Positions 26,252 through 35,510 of a DNA stretch of 64,000 nucleotides are shown one piece after another. A program made the position numbers and the translations under genes. Source of the DNA: Alkalicoccus daliensis (lineage in GTDB: Bacteria; Bacillota; Bacilli; Bacillales; Salisediminibacteriaceae); assembly GCF_900103955.1 (NCBI RefSeq), contig NZ_FNIL01000008.1:62001-126000 (forward strand). The letters run 5' to 3'. The notes beneath the pieces were generated by a model, which searched no databases, was not told the DNA's origin, and saw only the letters and a list, made by a program, of their open reading frames with translations. Numbering within the stretch: position 1 is the first letter of the stretch; each line of letters opens with the position of its first letter.

Positions 26252-27583
26252 ATGTCAGAATTAGCGAAAAAGAAGGTAGACAGTGAACCGCAAGAACAGC
26301 TGCATAAGGTGGAACCTCTTCACGAGAAAGAGCCAATGAAGATTTTTAATATGCCGGTCCTCTGGTTCGGAATATTCACCGCAGTAACATTGATTAGCAT
26401 GTACACAGGAAACCTGCCTGGAGGAATGATAGGAAGCCTGCTCGTCATGATTATTCTCGGAGAGCTGTTCGGATGGATTGGGGACAGACTGCCTATTATT
26501 AAAACCTACCTCGGCGGGGGCGCTATTTTGGCAATATTTGGAGCCGCTTACATGGTATATGGGGGCTTTCTTCCGGAATCTGTTATCGTCGGGGTAGAAG
26601 ACTTTATGACGACAGGCGGATTTCTGAACTTTTATATTGCAGCGTTAATCACGGGCAGTATTCTAGGCATGAATTCTAAAATTTTAAAGAAAGTGGGCCT
26701 TCGCTACTTTCTTCCGATCGGCGGGGCTATTCTTGGAGCGGTTGTACTGACTGCTATCATTGGCTCTCTCGTTGGTTTCACGCTTCAGGAAGCCGTACTG
26801 GTTATTGCGATGCCGATTCTCGGCGGTGGCATGGGAGCGGGAGCAGTGCCGATGAGCCAGGTTTACTCAGAACTGCTAGGAAATGATCCAAGCTATTATA
26901 TTTCTATCCTTGTGCCAGCGCTTGCACTTGGGAACGTATTCGCGATTGTGATTGCGAGCATGCTGAATAAAGTCGGCAAAGCGTATCCTTCACTTACAGG
27001 AAACGGCCAGTTAATCAAAGGATATAACTATGAAAAGCCGGAATTTAAATATGATATTGAAAAAATGGGCGTGGGACTGCTCGCAGCCGTTGCATTCTTT
27101 ACAATCGGAACACTCTTGAGCGGGATTATTCCAATTCATGCATATGCAATCATGATTATTCTGGTGGCTCTTTCAAAGATTGCAAATATTATTCCATCCC
27201 CTGTGGTGGATGGAGCAAGCCAGTGGTATCAGTTTGTAGCGAAAAACTGGACATTTGCTTTACTGTTCGGAATTGGTATTGCTTATACCGATTTGGAAGC
27301 TGTACTTGCAGCGCTGACGTTCCAATATGTACTTACAGTCCTGGGTGTTGTATTAGGGGCGGTACTTGGAGCTGCACTGTTAGGAAGGCTGGTCGGTTTT
27401 TACCCAATTGAAACAGGAATTACTGCCGGACTCTGTATGGCAAACATGGGCGGTACAGGAGATGTGGCTGTGCTTTCTGCAGCGAAACGAATGGAACTGA
27501 TGCCTTTTGCACAGATTTCTTCACGATTAGGCGGTGCCTTAATCCTGTTAATAGCCGGGTTGCTCATCCCTTTGTTTATTTAA
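26252..27583 (+). CDS. 2-hydroxycarboxylate transporter (CCS family, malate/citrate)
   Basis: A 443-residue sodium- or proton-coupled symporter of the 2-hydroxycarboxylate family (PF03390), which includes MaeN, CimH and CitS. It has a hydrophilic N-terminal tail of about 35 residues, then 11 or more membrane helices. The two re-entrant loops are recognisable: MPILGGGMGAGAVPMSQ in the first half and MANMGGTGDVAVLSAAKRM with the substrate-binding Arg in the second half. The GGxG pairs fit the family. AGGAGG precedes the ATG, 28 bases after the malic enzyme stop. The neighbours make malate uptake the most likely role. Confidence 0.92.
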   Translation: MSELAKKKVDSEPQEQLHKVEPLHEKEPMKIFNMPVLWFGIFTAVTLISMYTGNLPGGMIGSLLVMIILGELFGWIGDRLPIIKTYLGGGAILAIFGAAYMVYGGFLPESVIVGVEDFMTTGGFLNFYIAALITGSILGMNSKILKKVGLRYFLPIGGAILGAVVLTAIIGSLVGFTLQEAVLVIAMPILGGGMGAGAVPMSQVYSELLGNDPSYYISILVPALALGNVFAIVIASMLNKVGKAYPSLTGNGQLIKGYNYEKPEFKYDIEKMGVGLLAAVAFFTIGTLLSGIIPIHAYAIMIILVALSKIANIIPSPVVDGASQWYQFVAKNWTFALLFGIGIAYTDLEAVLAALTFQYVLTVLGVVLGAVLGAALLGRLVGFYPIETGITAGLCMANMGGTGDVAVLSAAKRMELMPFAQISSRLGGALILLIAGLLIPLFI

Positions 27584-27634
27584 GATAACTTGCAGCTGCA
27601 GAAAAACTTGGTGACGAGGAAAGGAATGAGAGAA

Positions 27635-29197
27635 ATGACTGTAATGAATAAGGAAAAAACATTTACTGCAAAAAAGATGCATAAAAATTTATCCGTGCCT
27701 GAACTAATGGAACAGGCGATTACCCGTAAAGAAGCTGTGCTCACCGAATCAGGTGCACTGGATGCTTTTACCGGGGAGTTTACGGGCAGATCCCCGCAGG
27801 ATAAATATATCGTAGCGGATTCTTTCACAAAGGAGAAAGTGAAGTGGGGGAAGGTGAACCAGCAGATGCGGCCTGAAACGTTTGCATCTTTGTATCAGAA
27901 AGCACTTGATTATATGGCAGAACGAGAATTATTTATGTTTGAAGGAGCAGCAGGTGCAGATCCAGCGCACCAGCTCTCCATCCGGGTGGTCAACGAACTG
28001 GCATGGCACAATCTTTTTGTAAAACAACTGTTTATCGATGGAGAAGCAGACCGTCAGGAGCCTGGCTTTACCGTTATCTGTCTGCCGGGACTGAAAGCCG
28101 ATCCTGAAGAAGACCAGCTGCACTCAGAAACGTTCATTGCTATTTCTTTCGAGAAAAAAACAGTGCTGATTGGCGGCACAGCGTACGCAGGAGAAATGAA
28201 AAAATCCGTGTTCAGTGTGCTTAACTTTTTACTGCCGCCTGAAAATGTCCTGCCGATGCACTGTTCAGCAAACAGTGGAAAGAGTGCGGAAGATACAGCG
28301 CTGTTTTTCGGACTGTCAGGTACGGGAAAAACAACACTCTCTGCAGATCCGGAAAGAAATCTCATTGGAGATGATGAGCACGGATGGTCCGACAATGGCG
28401 TTTTTAACTTTGAAGGCGGCTGCTATGCAAAATGTATCGGGCTTTCCCCGGAAAAAGAACCGCAGATATGGAAAGCAATTCAATATGGCTCTGTCTTGGA
28501 AAATGTAGCAATGGAAAAAGAGACCCGCACGCTGGATTTCAATGACAATAAACATACTGAAAACACACGGGCGGCGTATTCTATAGAAAAAATTACAGGA
28601 GCAGTGACCCCAAGCATGGGCGGGCATCCGAACGTAATTATTTTTCTCACTGCAGATGCATTTGGGGTGCTGCCGCCGATTTCAAAGCTGACGAAAGAAC
28701 AGGCGATGTATCATTTTCTTTCCGGCTATACTTCCAAGCTTGCCGGCACCGAACGCGGAGTCTCAAGTCCGGAAGCGACCTTTTCTGCCTGCTTCGGAGA
28801 ACCGTTTCTGCCGCTCAAACCAAGCGTATATGCAGAGATGCTTGGGAAGAAAATTGATCAGCATGAGGTGCGTGTATATCTGGTGAATACAGGCTGGTCC
28901 GGGGGCCCATACGGGGTGGGCGAACGAATTAAGCTGGCCTATACGAGAACAATGGTCAAAGCCGCTGTAAAGGGAGAACTTGAAAACACTTCTTACAAGC
29001 AGGAGCCGGTGTTTGGTCTTTATGTACCGGATGAAATAGCGGAGGTCCCGACGGAAATATTGCATCCGCGTGATGCCTGGGAAGACGGGGCTGCCTATGA
29101 CAAAAAAGCGAAGGAATTAGCGCAAAGATTCACTGCAAATTTCGACCGCTTCACGCATCAGCTGCCGGAAATAAAAGAAGCAGGACCGAAGTTGTAG
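27635..29197 (+). CDS. pckA: Phosphoenolpyruvate carboxykinase (ATP)
   Basis: A 520-residue gluconeogenic enzyme converting oxaloacetate and ATP to phosphoenolpyruvate, CO2 and ADP. Motifs: [10 protein letters not shown] near the N terminus, the P-loop [13 protein letters not shown] at about residues 227-239, the metal-binding GDDEHGW, and SEYT-type region [24 protein letters not shown] choose the ATG at 27635, nine bases after AAAGGA; upstream in-frame starts lack spacing. It lies 51 bases after the transporter stop with no terminator between, so it is likely the third gene of the malate operon, which makes sense for growth on malate. Confidence 0.93.
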   Translation: MTVMNKEKTFTAKKMHKNLSVPELMEQAITRKEAVLTESGALDAFTGEFTGRSPQDKYIVADSFTKEKVKWGKVNQQMRPETFASLYQKALDYMAERELFMFEGAAGADPAHQLSIRVVNELAWHNLFVKQLFIDGEADRQEPGFTVICLPGLKADPEEDQLHSETFIAISFEKKTVLIGGTAYAGEMKKSVFSVLNFLLPPENVLPMHCSANSGKSAEDTALFFGLSGTGKTTLSADPERNLIGDDEHGWSDNGVFNFEGGCYAKCIGLSPEKEPQIWKAIQYGSVLENVAMEKETRTLDFNDNKHTENTRAAYSIEKITGAVTPSMGGHPNVIIFLTADAFGVLPPISKLTKEQAMYHFLSGYTSKLAGTERGVSSPEATFSACFGEPFLPLKPSVYAEMLGKKIDQHEVRVYLVNTGWSGGPYGVGERIKLAYTRTMVKAAVKGELENTSYKQEPVFGLYVPDEIAEVPTEILHPRDAWEDGAAYDKKAKELAQRFTANFDRFTHQLPEIKEAGPKL

Positions 29198-29235
29198 CAA
29201 GCCGAGAATGTCATTTTTCATTGAAAAAGATCATA

Positions 29236-29276
29236 CGAAAAGAGGAGATATGATTTTTATATCTCCTCTTTCTCAT
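29236..29276 (+). terminator. Terminator after pckA
   Basis: Perfect 13-bp stem AAAGAGGAGATAT / ATATCTCCTCTTT (29238-29250, 29259-29271) with a loop of eight bases. It may also serve the converging gamma-glutamyltransferase gene. Confidence 0.82.
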
Positions 29277-29310
29277 GAGCACGGCGCCATTGTAAAACTA
29301 TAACTGGTAT

Positions 29311-31056
29311 TTACTCTCTTTCTTCTACGCGCCAGGCACCTTCCCGGCGAGGGTCGGCTGTGCCAATGATCTCCCCGGATTCCCGGTCAAATTCCAATAC
29401 CTGCATGGAACCAAAATACAGCGGTGTCGGCGGATCCAGAATTTCGCTGTAGCCAATGGATAATAATTCATCCGCCTGTTCAGGCCCGGGAGGCTCCTCC
29501 ATTATGAGCGTATCGTCTTCCAGCTGAAAGCGAAGTTCCTGCACTGCTGTTTCCAGGTCTGTTCCGCTGCCTGCCCAGTCTGCAATTACCTGGGTAAGCA
29601 TAATCGGAATTCTTTCTCCCCCTGGACTGCCGATGCCCAGCACAGGTCCTTCATCATCCGCTACGATCATCGGCGAGGACCAGGTCACAGAGCGTCTTCC
29701 GGGTTCCGGTTCGTTATTTCCTCCGTTGCCGATGCTGAATCTGGCCATTTGGTTATTAAGAAAGAAACCGTCTGTATATTCTCCCGAGCCCCAGAAGTTA
29801 GTCAGGGTATTCGTCATAGAGACCACCGTCCCTTCGTCATCCACCACAGTGATGTGTGTAGTGTTCGGGTCAAAGCCGCCGTAAGGGGTTCCCTCTTCTG
29901 CCTGCAGCAGCGAATCAGTCGAGATTTGCTCTCCAATCGCTGCGTTTCGTTCCGGATCTGTTAATTCCGCAACGGGCACCTCTGTAAAAGCGGGGTCTCC
30001 CAGATCAGTTTCAATAAATTCGCGTGCAATTCTCCAAGACATTGCTGTATTGTGTATGAACTCTGTACTGTTTCGTTCCATATCCATTATTTCTCTGTCT
30101 TCAAGCATCTGGAGCATCTGTATGACGCTGATTCCAGGAAGCGGCGGAGGTGCTGCAATGATCTCATAATCTAAAAACGATCCGGCAGCAGGGTCATGCC
30201 GTCCCACCTCAAAACTTTCTAACGAGGCTGTATCGATTCCTTCAACTGCTGCAGCGAGTGTTTCTGCCGCCTCTCCTTCATAAAAAGATGCTCCATTTGT
30301 GTCCCGGATTTCTGTCAGTACTTCCGCCAGCGCTTGCTGTTCCAAAGCTGCACCTGCCTCTAAAGGTGTTCTTTCCGGATAAAAATGGTCCAGCTGTTCA
30401 ACAGGAAGCCTGGTTTGCCCGGATTGCAGCTGCTGCGCGAGCAGAGAAGAAACTTCAGCGCTTTCTGCAAGCGTAATGGCAGGATCAAGTAACGTCTCCC
30501 ATGCAGCAGTACCATAATCCTCGTGCAGCTCCATCGTACCGGCAACAAACCCCGGTACGCCGATGTTGGAGGCAGGGATTCCTTCCTGCGGGACGACTTC
30601 CCGGTAATCATAAGCCTCGGGTGCTTCTCCCTGTTCATGTACAAGCGTCACACCACCGCCGCCGATCCCGGAAGCGAACGGTTCTACCACGGATACGGCA
30701 TAAGCAGCTGCAATTGCTGCGTCTACAGCGCTGCCTCCTGCTTCCAGCACTTCCATTCCGGCGTCCACGGCATCAGGGTGTCCTGCGCTGACGCCGTAAG
30801 AAGCAGTTTGCTCTTCTTCCTCTTCGGTGCTGTTCATCTTATTATTTTCTTCTTCATTTTGAGAAATATTATTATTTACTTCCTCTTGTTGATTTTCTGT
30901 ATTTTCCTCTGGGTTATTTTGATTTTCAGCAGGAGAATTTTCCGCATTATCCTCCGGGGCACAACCGATCAACATTATAAAAAGAATAGGAATGGAGACA
31001 ATAAATTTCTTAGGGGGAAGTGCATAATTTCCATGGTTTATATACATGCTGCACAT
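29311..31056 (-). CDS. Gamma-glutamyltransferase-family lipoprotein
   Basis: A 581-residue secreted Ntn-hydrolase of the gamma-glutamyltranspeptidase family. A hydrophobic segment ends in LIGCAPED, a lipobox, followed by a very acidic Asn/Gln/Glu linker to about residue 80. The large-subunit part starts ASYGVSAGHPDAVDAGMEVLEAGG; the autocleavage and nucleophile Thr is in NTTHITVVDDEGTVVSMT; GIGSPGGERIPIMLTQ is in the small subunit. Total length fits GGT (about 560-590). AAAGGAG lies eight bases before the ATG. It probably breaks gamma-glutamyl bonds of glutathione-like or poly-glutamate substrates outside the membrane. Confidence 0.9.
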   Translation of the reverse strand: MCSMYINHGNYALPPKKFIVSIPILFIMLIGCAPEDNAENSPAENQNNPEENTENQQEEVNNNISQNEEENNKMNSTEEEEEQTASYGVSAGHPDAVDAGMEVLEAGGSAVDAAIAAAYAVSVVEPFASGIGGGGVTLVHEQGEAPEAYDYREVVPQEGIPASNIGVPGFVAGTMELHEDYGTAAWETLLDPAITLAESAEVSSLLAQQLQSGQTRLPVEQLDHFYPERTPLEAGAALEQQALAEVLTEIRDTNGASFYEGEAAETLAAAVEGIDTASLESFEVGRHDPAAGSFLDYEIIAAPPPLPGISVIQMLQMLEDREIMDMERNSTEFIHNTAMSWRIAREFIETDLGDPAFTEVPVAELTDPERNAAIGEQISTDSLLQAEEGTPYGGFDPNTTHITVVDDEGTVVSMTNTLTNFWGSGEYTDGFFLNNQMARFSIGNGGNNEPEPGRRSVTWSSPMIVADDEGPVLGIGSPGGERIPIMLTQVIADWAGSGTDLETAVQELRFQLEDDTLIMEEPPGPEQADELLSIGYSEILDPPTPLYFGSMQVLEFDRESGEIIGTADPRREGAWRVEERE

Positions 31057-31504
31057 ATTTTATGCTCCTTTCGTGGAGATTGTATCGAAAGCAAAATACA
31101 TTTGCTGAACTCTTATAGATAGAAATACGTATGTGATTCAGTTTTCCCTGATTAATTAAATAACAAACTGCAGCACTTAAGAGGAAAGTACTTTTTACTT
31201 ATTAAGTATTACTTATCGAAAGAAGCAATTTTATCCGTAACATATTATTATCAATAAGTGCGGGTGTATTGCATAAGAGAAGCGGGAATAGAAGGGAAAA
31301 TCACTCATTTCCTGATACTGCTTCGTTTTTATGGAGTATCCTAAAGAATATTTTGAAGACCGCCGGCACGGAAGAATTAGTCAATTATGCGTGTTTTGCT
31401 GTCTTGATTGGGATGATGAAAATCGATACATAGACCAAGAAATAATCTGCTTCATGAAAAAAACTCATCTGCAGATTGTATTCATCATGAAAGAAGGTTC
31501 TTCG
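31057..31504. other. Divergent intergenic region, no gene called
   Basis: About 450 bases holding the promoters of the two divergent genes. A frame open from 31331 into the DUF418 gene adds 58 residues (rich in Cys, His, Phe) with no ribosome binding site or family likeness, so I leave it out. Confidence 0.35.
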
Positions 31505-32626
31505 ATGTCCTCAGTAGATAACTCTGTAAAAGGAGAACGAATAATTATATTGGACCGGCTCAGAGGCTTTGCTTTATTAGGAATATTTCTTATGAACATC
31601 CCCGGTCTTGCCGGAGTTTCCCCGGATGCGCAGCCTGTGCTGAGAAGTTTTCTGGAAATCTTAATGCAGGATAGTGCCAGGCCTTTGTTTGCAATAATGT
31701 TCGGTTTAAGTATTGCTCTGTTATACGATAAAACAAAAATAAAAGATAAGAACCCTTATCCAATGTTAGTAAGAAGACTCGTGATTTTAGGAATTGCGGG
31801 AACAATACATGCGTATGCTGTCTGGGCGGGGGACATCCTTCTGATGTTTGCTATGGGAGGATTTATCATGCTGGCTTTATTAAAGCTGTCCGGGAAATGG
31901 CTGTTTGTACTTGGAATGTCTTTATGGATATTTTATACGGTCGGCCAGGATTTCTATAGTAATTACCTGGGAATATCCGTCACACCTGCAGCCGTGTTTG
32001 GAGCGCAGTGGGAAAGCTGGAAAGCAATAGCAGGAATGACCCTTTTCTTGAATGAATTTTCTTCCATGCTGAATCACCTCGGATTTTTTCTGCTTGGTAT
32101 TTTCATTTACCGGAAAGAAGGAATTTATTTTATTGTGGAGCACCGCCTGAAAATGTGGCTCTTCTCTCTGCTCTTTTTTATAGTTGGATTTCTCGGGAAA
32201 ACTGCATTGCTGTTAATACCGGATAATCTTTTTATCCAGAGTCTGCAAAATTTTTTCCCTTTTGTTTTAACGCTTGGAGTGGCGATAGGAGTGGTGCTGA
32301 CAGGCACCAGCAGAACAGTTGCCTCAAAGCTGCTTCCTCCTTTTACTGCTGTCGGAAGAATGACTTTTACAAATTACCTGCTCCAGTCACTAGTGTTTAC
32401 CACAGTATTTACAGGAAGAGGACAGACAATTTTTCAGGAAGGCGGTATTTGGACAAATCCAGGCTATCATTTTGCTCTCAGCCTGGGGCTTCTGTTCTTT
32501 GTCTTCCAAATGATCTTCAGCCAATTATGGATGAAAAAATTCTATTACGGTCCTTTTGAATGGATCTGGAGGGTCGGCACCTATGGAAAGCTCGTTCCGA
32601 TGATAAGAGAAAATGCTAATAAATAA
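31505..32626 (+). CDS. DUF418 (YeiB-like) membrane protein
   Basis: A 373-residue membrane protein of the YeiB/DUF418 family. The conserved N-terminal motif RIIILDRLRGFALLGIFLMN is followed by about eight helices; the C-terminal DUF418 block has FTAVGRMTFTNYLLQSLVFT and YGPFEWIWR. Members are thought to be acyltransferase-like membrane proteins, but no substrate is proven. I start at ATG 31505 (AAGAAGG seven bases before); the family usually begins close to the RxxxLDxLRG motif. Monocistronic with a terminator. Confidence 0.88.
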   Translation: MSSVDNSVKGERIIILDRLRGFALLGIFLMNIPGLAGVSPDAQPVLRSFLEILMQDSARPLFAIMFGLSIALLYDKTKIKDKNPYPMLVRRLVILGIAGTIHAYAVWAGDILLMFAMGGFIMLALLKLSGKWLFVLGMSLWIFYTVGQDFYSNYLGISVTPAAVFGAQWESWKAIAGMTLFLNEFSSMLNHLGFFLLGIFIYRKEGIYFIVEHRLKMWLFSLLFFIVGFLGKTALLLIPDNLFIQSLQNFFPFVLTLGVAIGVVLTGTSRTVASKLLPPFTAVGRMTFTNYLLQSLVFTTVFTGRGQTIFQEGGIWTNPGYHFALSLGLLFFVFQMIFSQLWMKKFYYGPFEWIWRVGTYGKLVPMIRENANK

Positions 32627-32674
32627 TGTATTTTTCAAGCTTCAGCTAAAAGACTTTGTTATTCATATTGAAAG

Positions 32675-32724
32675 CGAAAAAGCAGAATGAATCGGAGCAG
32701 CTTCCATAATTCTGCTTTTTTCAG
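32675..32724 (+). terminator. Terminator after the DUF418 gene
   Basis: Stem AAAAAGCAGAAT with ATTCTGCTTTTTT around a 20-nt loop. Confidence 0.75.
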
Positions 32725-32816
32725 TGTTAAAACATAAAATCGAAAGACCCTTTCCTTGCAGGGATGCTGGTCCAAACTTAAGATGAAAGAAAAAGCAATC
32801 GGAAAGGATTACTCTT

Positions 32817-33896
32817 ATGCTGAAAACAATATTTAAATTATCCGCAGTCGCAGCTGCCGCAGCTGCATTGTTTGTAAATGTCCATCCCGGCTTTGGAAAA
32901 GGTCCTGATAAGAAGGAAAGAAATACTTTCCGAAGCCTGCCGAATATTCAAAAAGGCAGATTTGTTAATGAAAAGACGTCAAACATGGAAATGAATGCAG
33001 CTGATTTGTATTCTTTTTTAAAAGACTCTCTTCAAAAAAGAGAAGAGCGAAGTCCTGCAGGGGATCTTCTTCTCGCATATACAGACTGGAAAAGAGAAAA
33101 CAGTATCACCTGGTTCGGACATTCCACCTTTTATATAACTATCGGTGATTTTAAAATACTCGTGGATCCAATGCTTGGTCCCGCCGCTTCGCCAGTGTCA
33201 TTTTTAGGCAGCAGGCGCTATACAGGGAGTCTGCTTCATTTAATTGAAGAAATGCCGGAAATTGATGTGGTTCTGCTGACGCATGATCATTACGACCATC
33301 TTGATTATCCTTCTATACAAAAGCTGCACAGTAAAGTTCGCCGCTTTCTTGTTCCGCTTGGTGTAGGAGCGCATTTAAAAAGATGGGGAGTGGAAGCGGA
33401 AAAAATTACAGAGCTTAACTGGTGGGAGGAAACTAAAGAAGAGGGTATTCTCTTTGCGCTGACGCCGTCACGCCATTTTTCCGGACGGGGGATGCTGAAC
33501 AGGGATCATACACTATGGGGAGGCTGGGCAGTTCTGGCCGAAAATACCAGGCTGTACATAAGTGGGGACGGAGGGTATGGACCTCATTTTAAAAAAATTG
33601 GTGCAGCATATGGACCTTTTGATCTGACAATGATGGAAGGCGGACAGTACGACGATAGATGGAACTGGGTGCATATGCGGCCGGAAGAAGCAGTGCAGGG
33701 ACATAAAGATGTGCACGGCAGGAAGATGATGCTCGCACACTGGGGCGGCTTCACGCTCGCTTACCACAGCCGGAAAGAGCCGGTGGAAAGAGCGCTGAAA
33801 GCAGCGGAGGCGCAGGAAGTGGAACTCCTGACGCCGGCAGTCGGCAGTACAGTTTCCATTCATGAACCGGCCCCGCAGCCGAAGTGGTGGAGGTAA
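32817..33896 (+). CDS. Secreted or membrane-anchored MBL-fold hydrolase (NAPE-PLD/UlaG-like)
   Basis: A 359-residue metallo-beta-lactamase-fold protein. It begins with a signal-like segment LFKLS..AAAAAALFVNVHPGFG, so it is probably exported or anchored. The fold starts at ITWFGHSTFYITIGDFKILVDP, the metal-binding HxHxDH motif is THDHYDHLDY at about 155-163, then TPSRHFSGRGMLNRDHTLWGGW, ISGDGGYGPHF and a final MLAHWGGF. This order resembles NAPE-phospholipase D and UlaG-like members (PF12706). A lipid phosphodiester substrate is possible, unproven. Ribosome binding site GGAAAGGA. Its divergence in codon use from neighbours is not evident. Confidence 0.85.
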   Translation: MLKTIFKLSAVAAAAAALFVNVHPGFGKGPDKKERNTFRSLPNIQKGRFVNEKTSNMEMNAADLYSFLKDSLQKREERSPAGDLLLAYTDWKRENSITWFGHSTFYITIGDFKILVDPMLGPAASPVSFLGSRRYTGSLLHLIEEMPEIDVVLLTHDHYDHLDYPSIQKLHSKVRRFLVPLGVGAHLKRWGVEAEKITELNWWEETKEEGILFALTPSRHFSGRGMLNRDHTLWGGWAVLAENTRLYISGDGGYGPHFKKIGAAYGPFDLTMMEGGQYDDRWNWVHMRPEEAVQGHKDVHGRKMMLAHWGGFTLAYHSRKEPVERALKAAEAQEVELLTPAVGSTVSIHEPAPQPKWWR

Positions 33897-33992
33897 ACAA
33901 GCAACATTTCAGCTGTTGCTTTATCAACAAATGAAGTATTTGAGACATTTACTGAAGCAGCATATTAACTATTCACAAATGAGGGAATGCAT

Positions 33993-34946
33993 GTGACTTA
34001 TTTATTTCTCGTGATAGGATTCCTTTTATTAATTAAAGGAGCGGATCTGTTTGTAAAAGGAGCTTCTCATATAGCCACTGCCCTGCGGGTATCTCCGCTG
34101 TTGATTGGTTTGACAATTGTTGCTTTTGGAACAAGTTCTCCGGAGGCAACAGTAAGTATTGTCGCAGCACTCGAAGGTACCGCCGGCGTAGCAGTCGGCA
34201 ATGTTGTTGGCAGCAACATATTTAATATTACCTTCGTTATCGGACTGACTGCACTGATTGCTCCCCTGCGGGTGGAAAGTGAAACGATCCGCAAGGAAAT
34301 TCCTTTTACACTGCTTGCAGGGATTGCCCTGCTGATTGTGATCAGTGACCAGGCATTATACGCCCTTAACGAAAGTGTTATTTCCCGCAGTGACGGCTTG
34401 ATTCTTCTTCTCTTTTTCGCAGTGTTTCTATATTACATTTTTGAAGTTGCCAGAAAAAACCGTACAACTGCTGCAGCGGAAACACAGGAAAGCTCCAGTT
34501 CCTGGACGAAAAATATACTGCTCACGCTGGGGGGATTAGCTGCTATTATTTTTGGCGGAGATCTGGTAGTGAACAGTGCCACGGACATCGCTGTTACTTT
34601 TGGCATGAGTGAGACACTTGTAGGCTTAACGATTGTAGCAGTGGGAACATCGCTTCCAGAACTGATCACCTCGATTACTGCTGCAATAAAAAAAGAAAGT
34701 GAAATTGCTGTCGGAAATATTGTAGGAAGCAATATATTCAATATTTTCTTTGTGCTCGGTACTGCATCGGTGGTGGCACCTTTAGCAGTAGATGCCAGCA
34801 TGTTTATTGATGTAATTATTATGCTCACCCTTACAATAGTTCTGCTTATCTTTTCAAGGACGAAATTCCAGGTAGGGAGAACAGAAGGTTTGATTTTAGC
34901 GGGCGCTTATATTGTTTATATGGTTTATATTATTCTGAGAAACTAA
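33993..34946 (+). CDS. Calcium/sodium antiporter (CaCA family)
   Basis: A 317-residue cation antiporter related to YrbG and the Methanocaldococcus NCX. It has ten membrane helices in two inverted repeats. The ion-binding alpha repeats are clear: VAFGTSSPEATVS with VGNVVGSNIFNITFV in the first half, and VAVGTSLPELITS with VGNIVGSNIFNIFFVLG in the second. I start at GTG 33993, seven bases after TGAGGG; the ATG six bases earlier is too close to that site. It would exchange calcium for sodium, a sensible gene in a salty habitat. Confidence 0.92.
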   Translation: MTYLFLVIGFLLLIKGADLFVKGASHIATALRVSPLLIGLTIVAFGTSSPEATVSIVAALEGTAGVAVGNVVGSNIFNITFVIGLTALIAPLRVESETIRKEIPFTLLAGIALLIVISDQALYALNESVISRSDGLILLLFFAVFLYYIFEVARKNRTTAAAETQESSSSWTKNILLTLGGLAAIIFGGDLVVNSATDIAVTFGMSETLVGLTIVAVGTSLPELITSITAAIKKESEIAVGNIVGSNIFNIFFVLGTASVVAPLAVDASMFIDVIIMLTLTIVLLIFSRTKFQVGRTEGLILAGAYIVYMVYIILRN

Positions 34947-34974
34947 AAAACTATCATCAAAACAGAACTTAACT

Positions 34975-35066
34975 TCGCTAAAATTAGTCGAAAGCAACCC
35001 ATTGGATAAGCTTGCCTGCTCTTCTTCAACTCTTTCTCCTGCCCTTGGGCAGAAAAAAGGATCACA
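34975..35066. repeat. Degenerate intergenic repeat (partial)
   Basis: Contains AATTAGTCGAAAGCAACCC, which reads in reverse like the CTTGTTCTCGACTAATTTT of the element at 21777-21909, and a GCCCTTGGGC palindrome. It seems to be a decayed copy that abuts the next repeat. Confidence 0.4.
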
Positions 35067-35340
35067 GGCTGCGCTTGTACTGGAGACGCTGTATAAAATA
35101 TAATCCTGTTTTTTCAGCTGCAGCCGCAGAAGAGTTGACTCCGGGAGGATGAAGAACGATTCTTATATCTTCCCAAGTGTGTTGCCGGAAAGATAAAGTA
35201 AGCATGCGCAAAACCAGCCAGTGTTTTGGCTGCGTGAAGCCATGCTCCTCTTTTAAGAAAGTCAGGTTCGCTGAGAGAGTTCCCGCCGAAACGCATACCT
35301 ATACAGAAATAATATTTTTCAACAGCCTGGCTTTTCGTAA
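35067..35340. repeat. Intergenic repeat element, copy 1
   Basis: Shares ordered blocks with 37896-38158: ACTGCGCTTGTA (with G/A change at its start), TGCAGCCGCAGAAG, GCTGAGAGAGTT, and CATACCTATACAGAAAT...ATTTTTCAACAGCCTG. The two copies lie in the same orientation on either side of the GGDEF-EAL gene. A GCCAGTGTTTTGGCTGCG hairpin lies in the middle of this copy. Confidence 0.6.
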
Positions 35341-35510
35341 GTATAGAATATTTATGAAAAGCCTTTTTGTAATTCTTTTGTCATGATATAAATGGTGCTT
35401 TTTTCTTGCAGATTAGGTAAAATAAAACTAATCACAGCAATTAACATGAAAAAAGACTTACAAATTCGCAGTTTAAGTTGTAAAAATTAAACAAGGACAG
35501 GAGCGAATAC

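Noticed and set aside
31331-31504. N-terminal extension of the DUF418 protein
   Set aside because: No ribosome binding site at 31331, and the family motif starts soon after the ATG at 31505, which has one.
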